From NCBI GenBank assembly GCA_001045525.1, contig LDWW01000018.1, forward strand, positions 1 through 64,000: a stretch of 64,000 bases of DNA, in the 5' to 3' direction. Of the stretch, positions 37,110 to 46,243 are shown one piece after another; the first letter of the stretch is position 1; every line of letters starts with the position of its first letter. The notes beneath the pieces were generated by a model. The model searched no databases and was not told where the DNA came from. It saw only the letters and a program-made list of their open reading frames with translations. Both the position numbers and the translations under genes were made by a program. The DNA is from Chitinispirillum alkaliphilum (GTDB lineage: Bacteria; Fibrobacterota; Chitinivibrionia; Chitinivibrionales; Chitinispirillaceae).

Positions 37110-37835
37110 TTAACTTCTATCTCGTTTCTCTATATAATCGACATAAATTTCTATTCTTCGGTTAATCCGTCTGTTTTCTGCCGATGTATTTGGCACCAAA
37201 GGCCTGTACTCCCCATAACCCACAGCACTTAAATTTGCAGGATTGATCCCTCCCTGCTGAGCCAAAAACTTCACCACATTCAGTGCCCTTGCAGCAGATA
37301 GCTCCCAGTTTGAGGGGAAACGTGGGGTGCTGATAGGTATATCATCGGTGTGACCCTCAACCCTGATCTGTGTTTCAGGCACTCTGCCTATGGTAGCAGC
37401 TATATCGTGAAGTGTCTTTATAAGCTCGGGTTTTATATCTGCCCTCCCTGATTCAAACCCCACAGGATCGGCAATTTTTATGGCAATCCCGCTCTCAGTA
37501 ACTTCCACTTTTATAGCCTCATCCAGATTGTCTCTTTGCACCGAACGGCGTATTCTCCGTGCGGCATCTATCGCCATACGCTTATTCTGCTCATCCCCTC
37601 CGAGCCGGGGGACAAGGATATCTCTGGTGATCAAAATGGATGGAAAAGATTCCAGCACACCACTGAAAGCGTTCTGAAAAGAGGAAGCTGCCACATGGAA
37701 TTTGGCCGGATCGATTGTGGACATCGCAAGCAGCATAACAAAAAAGCACAGCAGCAATGTACACATATCCCCCCATGTGGTCATGAAGGCAGGTGCGCCC
37801 TTAGGCGGATCTTCTTTTTTCTTCTCTCTTGGCAT
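37110..37835 (-). CDS. motB: MotB, stator protein
   Basis: A 241-aa protein with a basic N-terminus, one membrane segment (WGDMCTLLLCFFVMLLAMST) with the proton/sodium-binding Asp23, a plug-like stretch, and a C-terminal OmpA domain (IRVEGHTDDIPI; NWELSAARALNVVKFL; GYGEYRP). It anchors the stator to peptidoglycan. It lies 5 bases after motA. Confidence 0.96.
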   Translation of the reverse strand: MPREKKKEDPPKGAPAFMTTWGDMCTLLLCFFVMLLAMSTIDPAKFHVAASSFQNAFSGVLESFPSILITRDILVPRLGGDEQNKRMAIDAARRIRRSVQRDNLDEAIKVEVTESGIAIKIADPVGFESGRADIKPELIKTLHDIAATIGRVPETQIRVEGHTDDIPISTPRFPSNWELSAARALNVVKFLAQQGGINPANLSAVGYGEYRPLVPNTSAENRRINRRIEIYVDYIEKRDRS

Positions 37836-37840
37836 AAGGC

Positions 37841-38614
37841 TTAAGCAGTCCTCTCTTTTAATGCAGAAGCCCTAAGTCCCGGTTCAAGAAAGGCGGTAAG
37901 CTTCTGTTCCACAATTCTTGGGTTGTCACCTGACTGCAGAGACATAATCCCCTCAAGCATCAGCTCTTTAATCAAAATCTCTTTTCTTGAATACCCCTTG
38001 AGCTTCTCCACGATCGGCAGACACACCACGTTTGCAAGCAAAGATCCATACAGCGTAGTGATCAGAGCCACGGCCATATTGGGCCCGATAGATTCCACAT
38101 CAGACATACTACCAAGCATCAGAACCAAACCGATAAGAGTCCCTATCATTCCAAAGGAGGGCCCCATGGTGGCCAGAAAATCAAATAGTTTAACCCCCTC
38201 TTCATGCCTCGATTCCGTGAAGGAGATTTCAGTACTGAGGATATCTTTTATCAGTTCCGGCTCTGTGCCGTCAACCGCAAGCTGAATCCCCTTTTTCATA
38301 AATTCATCTTTGATCTCAAGAGCCCTGGCTTCTAGTGCAAGTATCCCCTCTCTGCGCGCCTGCTCGGCAAAGCCCACCAACTGCTGTATAATCTCCACCG
38401 GTGCCGAATTGGTTACAAAAAACGCATTCTTCACTACACCAATGGAGTTGAGGATTTTACTTGCGGGAAATGCAGCAACAGTGGCAGATATAGCTCCCCC
38501 GATAGCAATAAACAGTGACGGCGGGTCGATAAATGCTCCCAGATTGGGGAGTTGAATACCGAATAGAATCAAAAATATCGCACATGCGAATCCAATAATC
38601 GTGGCCAGGTCCAT
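37841..38614 (-). CDS. motA: MotA, stator protein
   Basis: A 257-aa protein with four membrane segments; the last two contain LATMGPSFGMIGTLIGLVLM and MAVALITTLYGSLLANVVCL, the family's signature around the channel. The cytoplasmic loop contains RREGILALEARALEI. With MotB it forms the ion-driven torque unit. Confidence 0.97.
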   Translation of the reverse strand: MDLATIIGFACAIFLILFGIQLPNLGAFIDPPSLFIAIGGAISATVAAFPASKILNSIGVVKNAFFVTNSAPVEIIQQLVGFAEQARREGILALEARALEIKDEFMKKGIQLAVDGTEPELIKDILSTEISFTESRHEEGVKLFDFLATMGPSFGMIGTLIGLVLMLGSMSDVESIGPNMAVALITTLYGSLLANVVCLPIVEKLKGYSRKEILIKELMLEGIMSLQSGDNPRIVEQKLTAFLEPGLRASALKERTA

Positions 38615-38643
38615 ACTGCCCGACTCCTTTTCCGGTCAAAGTT

Positions 38644-38886
38644 TCAATCCTGATTTTTCTCGTAACTATCTTTACTGCTACCATCAGATTTCACAATCTG
38701 TATGGTCTGATTACAGAGCTGTCGATATTTGATTGCTTTGCGCACCAACTCCTCGATGCTGTTTTGGACCATTAGTTTCCGTCCGGTTGTGAGAGTAATC
38801 ATCGTATCCGGAGTGGCCTCAACCGTTTCTATCAGATCGGCATTGAGAATAAACTCCTGATTATTCAAACGTCTAAGCGCTATCAC
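38644..38886 (-). CDS. flbD: FlbD family flagellar protein
   Basis: An 80-aa protein starting with GTG at 38886, with GGAGAG just upstream. MIALRRLNNQEFILNADLIE and TTGRKLMVQNSIEELVRKA are typical of FlbD, a small protein found between hook genes and motA in many flagellar operons. Function is poorly known. Confidence 0.9.
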   Translation of the reverse strand: MIALRRLNNQEFILNADLIETVEATPDTMITLTTGRKLMVQNSIEELVRKAIKYRQLCNQTIQIVKSDGSSKDSYEKNQD

Positions 38887-39054
38887 AGCTCTCTCCAGAA
38901 TAAAATGTAACGTCTTATAAATTATAGTTTAATTATCATTATATCATCTTCGTAACTGAAGATGCAACAATCAATTATTACTCTTTAACCCTTAAATTAA
39001 AGTGACCGTGAGGAGGAACAGCACTAAGCTGCTCCCCCCTCCCCTTTAACTGCG

Positions 39055-41169
39055 TCAACGTACAAGCTGAACAAGTTCCTGAAGCAAAGAGTCACTGGTA
39101 GTGATCACTCTTGCATTTGCCTGATAACCACGCTGGGTTGTGATCATATCGGTAAACTCTGTAGCAAGCTCGACATTTGACATTTCAAGCGAACCCGGTT
39201 TGATTTTGGTTGAAGAACTGATTCCGGGCCTAAGCATTACCGCTTCACCAGAATTGTTGGACACAGCAAACATACTGTCACTGACCCTCATCAACCCTGC
39301 GGGATTGTTAAACTCAGCCACATGTATCAGGGCTATCGATTTATTCACACCATTGGAATATATTCCGCTGATTTCACCCTTTTCATCGATAGAGATCTCC
39401 TGAAGTCTTCCCATTGGGTATCCATCCTGTTCACGGGCCACAGTGGTTGATGGTGCACGGAACTGAGTTATACCTTCGAAAGAGCCGGGAGTCCCGACAT
39501 TTAAGTTTAATGACACCACATTTGAACCGTTCATCGGATCAAAACGGAATGATGTGGCTGAATCATCATAAGTGAATGAAGAGGGAGATCCATCCTGACC
39601 AAAAGTCATTCTACCACTGTTTCCGCCTATAATCTCCTGCCCGCCTTCGGTTGAAATCTCCCAGAGCCACTCACCGGGCTGACCAGAATGGGTGAAAGTC
39701 ATAGTGAGGGTGTGAGCATCTCCGGACTGATCGTACACAACGATAGATGTATCATGCACACCAGTATCGCGGGCGGCCTGAATCTGTGTAAAACCCATAT
39801 TTGCATTAAAACGGGTTGGCGCCGGAGGCTCGTTGTTGGAATCAGTTGCAGAGATTGAGACACTGGTGATTGCAAAGGCCTGCTCAGGTTGGCCCCGGAT
39901 CACTATTGCTCCAGCAGGAACACGGTCACCGTCAATATCCGGCTCATTTATTGATACCGAGCGGTTGTTGTCAGCAGTTCCGTCTGTTGGAGGCAGATTG
40001 AATGCTTCCTGAATATGGGTAAGCAGATCCCCAATAGTTGTAACAGTATCAGGGTCAGCAGCATCGAGTGAGAACACTCTTCCGGATGTAGTGATAGCAC
40101 TTCCCCCGACTGCTCCGTTAATATTTATACTATCCCCTACTTCAAGCCCGAGGGTTTGACCTGCAGCATCGTACACCTCATTGAGTGCATGGTTTTCCGT
40201 TGCAGGTGTGCGGATCCCGGCACTTGTTGCAACCTGCCCGGAAGGTATGGTTGGCGGAAAGCCAAAAGTGTTTGAGACATATGAGTTTGAACCAGGTCTT
40301 GAACTGCTGATCTGAAGATTGTTCACAGGTACACCGCCTGTCAGGGAGGTATCGATCTGAAGGTTTCCATCGGCTGTATCCACAGTTATAAACTCATTTA
40401 CATTTTCAACCAGATAGGTCTGCAGAACATTAGCCAAATCCGCCAGTGTTGAATCCCTTTGAACCGTAAAACGCACAGGAGTTTCCCCCCCGGCTGCGAT
40501 TGTCAGAACATCACCGGCTCTGATACCAAGACTGTTTCCGTTTTCATCAAAAAGGGAGGTCAATGTGTTTACACCTTCAGCTCTTGCGATAAACCGATTT
40601 GTGTGTGTAACTGTACCAAGACCATGGGAGTCGGAGTCGAGGTTTGACGAAAACTTAACTTCAGAGGTTTCTCTTGCAGGAGCTTTATCACCGTAAGGGA
40701 TACGAATATCACCGATTCTGCTACCTGGAGGATAGGTTCCGTCGGCAGATGCCATCATACCCTGAAGCGTGAAACCGTTTGTAGGAGAAACAAGACGCCC
40801 ATTGGCATCGAGCTGAAGCGCACCATTTCTGCTGTAAAATGTGCCCTCACCGCTTGAATAGGCAAAATATCCCCTTCCCTCCAAAGCCAGATCGGTGATC
40901 TGACCGGTTGTCTGAAGATTACCCTGAGTCAACATGCTGTCAATAGATCCGATTGACATTCCAAGCCCTACCTGAAGCGGGTTGGTTCCCCCTGCATTTC
41001 CCGCAGGACGAGTGGCACCCTGAAGAAGCTGCGACATTGATTCTTTAAAAGTGATACGGCCGGCCTTAAATCCGACTGTGTTAACGTTTGCTATATTGTT
41101 ACCGGTTACATCCAGAGCTACCTGATGATTTCTCAAGCCACTGATACTGGAATAAAGCGATCTAACCAT
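39055..41169 (-). CDS. flgE: FlgE, flagellar hook protein
   Basis: A 704-aa protein. N-terminal MVRSLYSSISGLRNHQVALD, VTGNNIANVNTVGFKAGRIT and the C-terminal ELATEFTDMITTQRGYQANA plus RVITTSDSLLQELVQL are the hook-family ends that form the core. The middle is much larger than in enteric FlgE (about 400 aa) and carries extra surface domains with D1/D2-like flagellar folds. It polymerises into the hook after export. It has its own gap of 111 bases upstream and AGGAGG as a strong ribosome site. Confidence 0.96.
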   Translation of the reverse strand: MVRSLYSSISGLRNHQVALDVTGNNIANVNTVGFKAGRITFKESMSQLLQGATRPAGNAGGTNPLQVGLGMSIGSIDSMLTQGNLQTTGQITDLALEGRGYFAYSSGEGTFYSRNGALQLDANGRLVSPTNGFTLQGMMASADGTYPPGSRIGDIRIPYGDKAPARETSEVKFSSNLDSDSHGLGTVTHTNRFIARAEGVNTLTSLFDENGNSLGIRAGDVLTIAAGGETPVRFTVQRDSTLADLANVLQTYLVENVNEFITVDTADGNLQIDTSLTGGVPVNNLQISSSRPGSNSYVSNTFGFPPTIPSGQVATSAGIRTPATENHALNEVYDAAGQTLGLEVGDSININGAVGGSAITTSGRVFSLDAADPDTVTTIGDLLTHIQEAFNLPPTDGTADNNRSVSINEPDIDGDRVPAGAIVIRGQPEQAFAITSVSISATDSNNEPPAPTRFNANMGFTQIQAARDTGVHDTSIVVYDQSGDAHTLTMTFTHSGQPGEWLWEISTEGGQEIIGGNSGRMTFGQDGSPSSFTYDDSATSFRFDPMNGSNVVSLNLNVGTPGSFEGITQFRAPSTTVAREQDGYPMGRLQEISIDEKGEISGIYSNGVNKSIALIHVAEFNNPAGLMRVSDSMFAVSNNSGEAVMLRPGISSSTKIKPGSLEMSNVELATEFTDMITTQRGYQANARVITTSDSLLQELVQLVR

Positions 41170-41210
41170 AACTGCCTCCTAATGGCTACAGCTTCGGCAG
41201 TTGCGAACCT

Positions 41211-41236
41211 AAATCACATCTGTCAGTCTGTGATTT
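41211..41236. repeat. Inverted repeat upstream of flgE
   Basis: AAATCACA at 41211-41218 and TGTGATTT at 41229-41236 are exact reverse complements with a 10-base spacer, 42 bases upstream of the flgE start. It could be an operator or a weak hairpin in the transcript. No sigma-54-type promoter was found in this gap. Confidence 0.6.
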
Positions 41237-41280
41237 CAATGCATCCACTCCCGATCTGGGAGCGGTCCTGCGTTTTTCGT

Positions 41281-41706
41281 TCAGCCCGCAATTACTGTGC
41301 TGTCTATGTTTGTAAATACATTGTCCCTAATACTCTCTCCATCCATAGCAGTTATAACAGTTTTATTGGGAATGTTGACAATGAAGGCCAAATCCCTGAT
41401 TAATATCAAAGAATCCCGCGCCCCCTTGCCGGCAGCTCCCGAAACCGCATTTTCAAGTTTACTCATTATTTCCGGACTCATACTGATATTCCTGCTTTTC
41501 AGACGGGATACCGCATGCCCCGAAAACTTAAGTTCCTCAACTTTACTTTTTAATACATCCCTGAAAGCCGGTCCGTTACCTGTTCCGGCTGCCTTGCCAC
41601 TTTCATTGGGTTGCAGCCTCGTGGGCGCTCCCTTTTGAATGGCTCCACTTCTATGTGCCTGTATCCTGCTGTTCAGATCCATCTGATTAGACTCCACAGA
41701 GCTCAT
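41281..41706 (-). CDS. Flagellar operon protein of the TIGR02530 family
   Basis: A 141-aa protein whose C-terminal half, LKFSGHAVSRLKSRNISMSP followed by an alternating strand region ending TVITAMDGESIRDNVFTNID, matches the small conserved flagellar operon protein found between flgD and flgE in many bacteria. The start overlaps the flgD stop by 4 bases. Role unknown. Confidence 0.88.
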   Translation of the reverse strand: MSSVESNQMDLNSRIQAHRSGAIQKGAPTRLQPNESGKAAGTGNGPAFRDVLKSKVEELKFSGHAVSRLKSRNISMSPEIMSKLENAVSGAAGKGARDSLILIRDLAFIVNIPNKTVITAMDGESIRDNVFTNIDSTVIAG

Positions 41707-42923
41707 ACCGAAACCTCCGAAATATCAAGTATGTCCCTGAATTTGATTGTTCTTCCCTGCACTTTCAGCTGTACATCACCACCCAGGTTCGCCAACCCGT
41801 CAACCCTACCTTCAGTAAAGGCAAATGCACCGGACTCATTCTCTAGACCTACAAATTCGATCCCGTACTCCCCGGCTTCAGCGTAACCACCCGAATTAGT
41901 CTCACCATTCCAGCTCAACACTCCCTTGCCACTGCTATCGGTAGTAACCTGCAGAGTCCTTACAACTTCATTACCGCTGTTACGAATCGCAACGGTGATG
42001 GTCTGGTTGGGCTGTGCCTGAACAGCCACATTGTGCTGTTCAAACTCTGCGCCTCGGTGAGTGATGGTGTCCTGACGAACCCGTACCGATTTGCCCATAA
42101 GCGAAACGGCTGTCGATGGGGTAAGCGAATGAAGCGTTTGCCCCTTCTCCATAGAGACATCAAGCACATCTCCGATAGAAAGTTCTCTCCCCCCAATTTT
42201 TACCAATGCCCCACTGGAGGAGAACCTTACACCGGCGACCTTGTCCTGAACAAAAGCATAGAGGGAAGGATCCTCCTCCTGTCCTTCGATATGAATTTTG
42301 TATCTTCCGGACTGTGCCATCTGCCCATTGTCGGTCATCCCATCCCACTTCAAAGAAACACTGTTCTCTGCATCCTTTCCACTTGCAGTGAGCGTTCTGA
42401 CCACCTCGCCATCCTTGTCAACTATTCTGACCGTACCCTCAGAAGAATTACCCAGATGGACATTTAACTGAACAGTTTCCCCTGCCCTTGCCACCCACTC
42501 AAGCTCAGTCTGGCGCATCCTGACCTCTTTTCCGATAAGGGAGACCGCAGATGAGTTCGAAACTGACTGGGCAGTGTACATCTGAGCATCCAGTGTGCCT
42601 TTAAAGGAATTGTCAAGTTCCTTTACCGCCTTTTCGATATTATCACTGCTCTCCAAAGCACGGAACTGAGCAAGCTGGGCAACAAACTCAGTATTCTCCA
42701 TAGGATTGAGAGGGTCCTGATACTTCAGCTGTGTAACCAAAAGAAGCAGAAAAGAATCCTTTCCCATTTCGTCATTGGCATTTTTAAACAGATCGGTGTC
42801 CCGATCACCAGTCATCCTTGTTGAGTCAGGATCTATTGCTCCCCCGTCAATTGCAGCTCTGGCAGAGTAGATTTCTCTGGAAGGCCGCATAATGCTGTCG
42901 ATATCACTGGTAAACACTTTCAA
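41703..42923 (-). CDS. flgD: FlgD, hook-capping protein with a duplicated C-terminal domain
   Basis: A 406-aa protein. Residues 50-95 hold the FlgD signature (LLLLVTQLKYQDPLNPMENT, then EFVAQLAQFRALE). Normal FlgD is about 220-260 aa; here the C-terminal part is present twice, at about 126-257 and 272-403. Both copies begin AVSL(I/M)GK.VR.RQ, contain EVVRTL, a W(D/N)G.T(D/N).G turn and YAF/FAF, and end with (I/F).DVLDVS/DILDISEV. FlgD caps the growing hook and is discarded. Gene order fliK-flgD-TIGR02530-flgE is kept. Confidence 0.95.
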   Translation of the reverse strand: MKVFTSDIDSIMRPSREIYSARAAIDGGAIDPDSTRMTGDRDTDLFKNANDEMGKDSFLLLLVTQLKYQDPLNPMENTEFVAQLAQFRALESSDNIEKAVKELDNSFKGTLDAQMYTAQSVSNSSAVSLIGKEVRMRQTELEWVARAGETVQLNVHLGNSSEGTVRIVDKDGEVVRTLTASGKDAENSVSLKWDGMTDNGQMAQSGRYKIHIEGQEEDPSLYAFVQDKVAGVRFSSSGALVKIGGRELSIGDVLDVSMEKGQTLHSLTPSTAVSLMGKSVRVRQDTITHRGAEFEQHNVAVQAQPNQTITVAIRNSGNEVVRTLQVTTDSSGKGVLSWNGETNSGGYAEAGEYGIEFVGLENESGAFAFTEGRVDGLANLGGDVQLKVQGRTIKFRDILDISEVSV

Positions 42924-42933
42924 TCACCTCCCT

Positions 42934-44487
42934 TCACGCGAAATATTCCATTGAATTGTTTCCATATCTTCGCCCCGTGTCAATACCATTTCTGATTTTT
43001 TCCCGGGAAGTGGTGTCCTGAACGTCATTTTCTTTTCCGGCATTCACAGCCACAGCACCCTCCTGGGTTTCAGAAACTTGCTGCCAGAGCCTCTCGGCAT
43101 CCTGTTCATTACCACCACTCACATCGACACTGAACGCTCCGGCATTCAGATTTTGCTCCTCGAGAGCATCTTTGAGCATCTGAAGATTGTTCTCGATTAT
43201 TTGCTTGACCTGAGAATTTTCCACCTGAATTCTGGCAGAAACCACTTCACCCTCCATCCTGATACTCAAGTGAACATCACCCAGGGACTCGGGACGAAGC
43301 TGAATTCTCAGCTCATGCACTCCAGATCTTACTGCGTTTTGCATTCTCTGTGCAATCTGCTTTACCATACTCTCATCAGAGATCCTGGATAACACCGACT
43401 CCAGTTTCGCCGATTGTGTCGAATGAGCACCATTTCCATTATCTGAGGAGATAGAAAATTGCGCAATCTGCATCTCTTCGGTTTCCACAGAATCGGGACT
43501 TTTTGCCAGGGCCAGATCTATAACCTCCGGCATCTTCAGCGACTCATTCACTGCGGCGCTTTCCTTATTCTCCGAAGCGACCTTCTCATGAGTATCGATT
43601 TTTAAAAGAGCTCTCATGATTGCGGAATCCATTTTCGGCTCCATCACCGGAGCATTCTGAACTTTTAGTTGTGCATCTTCACTTTGCCCTCCACCAATAA
43701 GAGCCTTGATTCTTGCGATTGCACCTTCAAGCTCTTCCTTAACCGGTTGAGTAAAATGGCCGAAAATACGTTTCGCCTCTGAGCCGGAAAGCTCCAGTTC
43801 TGAGGGATTCACAGCCTGATGAATTCCGGGAACAGTGTTGCTTTCAAAATTCAACGCCAACTGCTCCTGCACCTCTGCCCCAATACCCAGTGCAGTGAAA
43901 CCAAGCTCCAAATGAAACTTCTCCTGCTGAACAGTCTTAAGCAAAAACCCTATCTCTTGGGAGTCCAACTTTATACTCCCCAGCTCAAGCCCCGTTCCCT
44001 CATCAAGTGCATTTTCAAGCATCGCTCCGATATTCTTCAACGCCCAAAGCATCTCTGCAAACTGCTCTGCAGCAGCACAACAAAACGCCTCCTCTGAAAG
44101 ATCGTTAAAGTTCTCATTAACACTCAGATTGAAAACTGCTGACAACCGGAGCAAAGATGCCTTTATAAGCTCCACTGCCTGTTTGGAATTTTCAGTTTTT
44201 TTATCTGAGCAGAGAGAATTTTCAGGTTCTCTGTTTCTTAGACTTTGTTCAGAGGTAACCTTCCGACCCTCATTTGCAGACTTACTACTTCGGGCAGAGT
44301 GGTTTGCTGTTTTGTTTTCATTTGCAATACGTTCATACAGGTTGCTGAAACGGCAATCTTTCTGGCCCTTTCTTTCACCGAACCCCTGCACATCTTCAGG
44401 TCTTCTTGAAGATTGTGTTCGGTCCATCCGGTTTTTGCTTCCCGTATGATCTGCGGAAAAAGAAAACAAAATCGCATCGGATCTCAT
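42934..44487 (-). CDS. fliK: FliK, hook-length control protein
   Basis: A 517-aa protein with a long variable N-terminal part and a conserved C-terminal hook-length domain (about 385-470: AVRSGVHELRIQLRPESLGD, then VHLSIRMEGEVVSARIQVEN). It measures hook length and triggers the export switch through FlhB. It lies 10 bases upstream of flgD and 45 after motE. Confidence 0.93.
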   Translation of the reverse strand: MRSDAILFSFSADHTGSKNRMDRTQSSRRPEDVQGFGERKGQKDCRFSNLYERIANENKTANHSARSSKSANEGRKVTSEQSLRNREPENSLCSDKKTENSKQAVELIKASLLRLSAVFNLSVNENFNDLSEEAFCCAAAEQFAEMLWALKNIGAMLENALDEGTGLELGSIKLDSQEIGFLLKTVQQEKFHLELGFTALGIGAEVQEQLALNFESNTVPGIHQAVNPSELELSGSEAKRIFGHFTQPVKEELEGAIARIKALIGGGQSEDAQLKVQNAPVMEPKMDSAIMRALLKIDTHEKVASENKESAAVNESLKMPEVIDLALAKSPDSVETEEMQIAQFSISSDNGNGAHSTQSAKLESVLSRISDESMVKQIAQRMQNAVRSGVHELRIQLRPESLGDVHLSIRMEGEVVSARIQVENSQVKQIIENNLQMLKDALEEQNLNAGAFSVDVSGGNEQDAERLWQQVSETQEGAVAVNAGKENDVQDTTSREKIRNGIDTGRRYGNNSMEYFA

Positions 44488-44532
44488 GCACTCACCCCCT
44501 TTCTACTTTTAAGTTACCCACAAAACCCCCCT

Positions 44533-45120
44533 TTAATTAATTACAGGCTCTCCGAGCATCCTGCTCAACCTCGAAGCCTTTGCTCTGCTCAAAGCAGCAA
44601 GGATTCTTCCCTTTTGCCTGTCATCATTAATGGAGGTCACTATTCTCAGCGCAAGCTCATCATCAAGAGTTTCGATGATTGCAGCAGCTTCTGCTGGCCT
44701 CATCGCCCCGTATAGTCTTGCAAGCTCTCTTACCCTGTCTTCATCGAGACCGGCACCCTTATCCACCAGAGTCTCCAGACTGCTGCGTTTTTCTGCTAAC
44801 CGTTCTCTTTCCCTGACAATTTCTCTCTGAAGAATATCGAGTCTCTCTTTCTGGGCCTGATTTCTGGCACGCTCCTCTTCCAGTTGAGCCCGCTGCTGCT
44901 GAATTGCCAGAAAAGTTTTGGTATTCACCGCAGCAAGCGAATCTCTTCTGGAGCTCTGACGAACCGTCTCGATCTGTTTAAGCCTGCTTTCAACATCTCC
45001 GGAGGGACCAAATTCTATTCGGGCAGTTCCGGTCAGAAAAAGGATAAGCAGATAAATGATCGGAAACGAAACACACATCACTACAGCAATGGCGATAATG
45101 TCTTTCAATCTGAGGTTCAT
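44533..45120 (-). CDS. motE: MotE-family protein (MgtE N-terminal-like domain)
   Basis: A 195-aa protein with one membrane segment (IAIAVVMCVSFPIIYLLILF), a long coiled coil (about 45-125, rich in Glu/Arg/Gln) and a C-terminal domain like the N-domain of MgtE (LARLYGAMRPAEAAAIIETL; KGRILAALSRAKASRLSRML). Such proteins (MotE/YlxF) occur before fliK in flagellar operons and may chaperone a stator or motor protein. It is the first gene of the flagellar run, behind a sigma-54-like promoter. Confidence 0.85.
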   Translation of the reverse strand: MNLRLKDIIAIAVVMCVSFPIIYLLILFLTGTARIEFGPSGDVESRLKQIETVRQSSRRDSLAAVNTKTFLAIQQQRAQLEEERARNQAQKERLDILQREIVRERERLAEKRSSLETLVDKGAGLDEDRVRELARLYGAMRPAEAAAIIETLDDELALRIVTSINDDRQKGRILAALSRAKASRLSRMLGEPVIN

Positions 45121-45165
45121 AATTGTTTTTTTCCTTCATTAGACAATTTGCGCATTTAAGAGATA

Positions 45166-45181
45166 TGCAATCCCTATGCCA
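45166..45181 (-). promoter_or_regulatory. Putative sigma-54 promoter for the motE-fliK-flgD operon
   Basis: On the minus strand the sequence is TGGCATAGGGATTGCA, matching the -24/-12 consensus (TGGCAC..N..TTGCA) with exactly 10 bases between the GG and GC. It is 45 bases upstream of the motE start codon. No gene lies between it and maf on the other strand. This is the only such site I found in the window. The rest of the 505-base gap 45121-45625 shows no gene. Confidence 0.65.
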
Positions 45182-45625
45182 CACCCTGAACACAAACAGC
45201 ACCACAGTCTTAATGCTTTTAAAATCAACACACTACATACTAACCAATCGATATCACAAAATTCAATCGGTACAGATTATCAGCAGCAAAGGGCAGCATA
45301 TTCCCCTGCCGGGGAAAAGTTTTCCCTTGAACTCCCCCTCTCTTTTTAGGGAGTGTTGTTGCTTTTGAAAACAGAAAGTAAACAATTAGATTTTTTTCTC
45401 TGATTCTCAATAATAAGCCGCTCACTTATACGAAGTAACTGATGTGTAAGGAGAAAAAACGGTTTTTTTTAAGGTTTATGCAAACCAAAGCACACACCTG
45501 CTATATTTATTGTTATATTTGTATACATAAAAACCCTCAGGAGTGATCAAAGCCGTAGAATTAACTTTTTCCAGCACCCCCCTGGTTACCAGGTTTTGCT
45601 GTAACAGTGTGAGTAAACTATATTT

Positions 45626-46243
45626 ATGAAATATCCTTATACACCCGACAGTCCCCTTATACTCGCATCATGCTCACCGCGCAGAAGGGAAATACTGTCG
45701 CAAATGGGGTTAAGTTTTGAATGTGCAGATCCGGATATTGGAGATGAGCGATCTTATCTGGACACTTCTGATCTGGAGAATTCCCTACGCACTCTTGCTT
45801 CTGCGAAAGCCAAATCAGTTGCGGGTAAAAATCCCCGGGCTCTGGTTCTTGGAGCTGATACTATAGTGGTAAAAGAGGGAGAGATTTTTGGCAAACCAGG
45901 CAATAAAGAAAACGCTTTTAAGATGCTTAAGAAGCTCTCCGGTTCAGATCATCTTGTTATAACGGCGGTATCTCTTGAATGCCTGGAGGAGCAGTTCTCC
46001 CTTTCAGTTGCAGAGAAAACCAGGGTGGTTTTCAGAGATCTGAGTGATGAAGAAATAGAAGCATATCTTACATCGGAAGAATATCGTGATAAAGCCGGTG
46101 CATATGCGATTCAGGGGAAAGCGATGGTTTTCATAAAAAGAATCGAAGGTTGTTACTATAACGTGGTGGGACTGCCAGTCACAGCCACACTGGAATTAAT
46201 TAAAAGGTTTATTGCACGAAAGGAATCTTTAGATGTCCGATAA
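45626..46243 (+). CDS. maf: Maf-family nucleotide pyrophosphatase
   Basis: A 205-aa protein with LASCSPRRREILSQMGLSFE, the ALVLGADTIVVKEGEIFGKP motif carrying the catalytic Asp, and a GAYAIQGKAMVFIKRIEGCYY end. It hydrolyses non-canonical nucleoside triphosphates, preventing their use. It overlaps the next gene by 11 bases. Confidence 0.95.
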   Translation: MKYPYTPDSPLILASCSPRRREILSQMGLSFECADPDIGDERSYLDTSDLENSLRTLASAKAKSVAGKNPRALVLGADTIVVKEGEIFGKPGNKENAFKMLKKLSGSDHLVITAVSLECLEEQFSLSVAEKTRVVFRDLSDEEIEAYLTSEEYRDKAGAYAIQGKAMVFIKRIEGCYYNVVGLPVTATLELIKRFIARKESLDVR

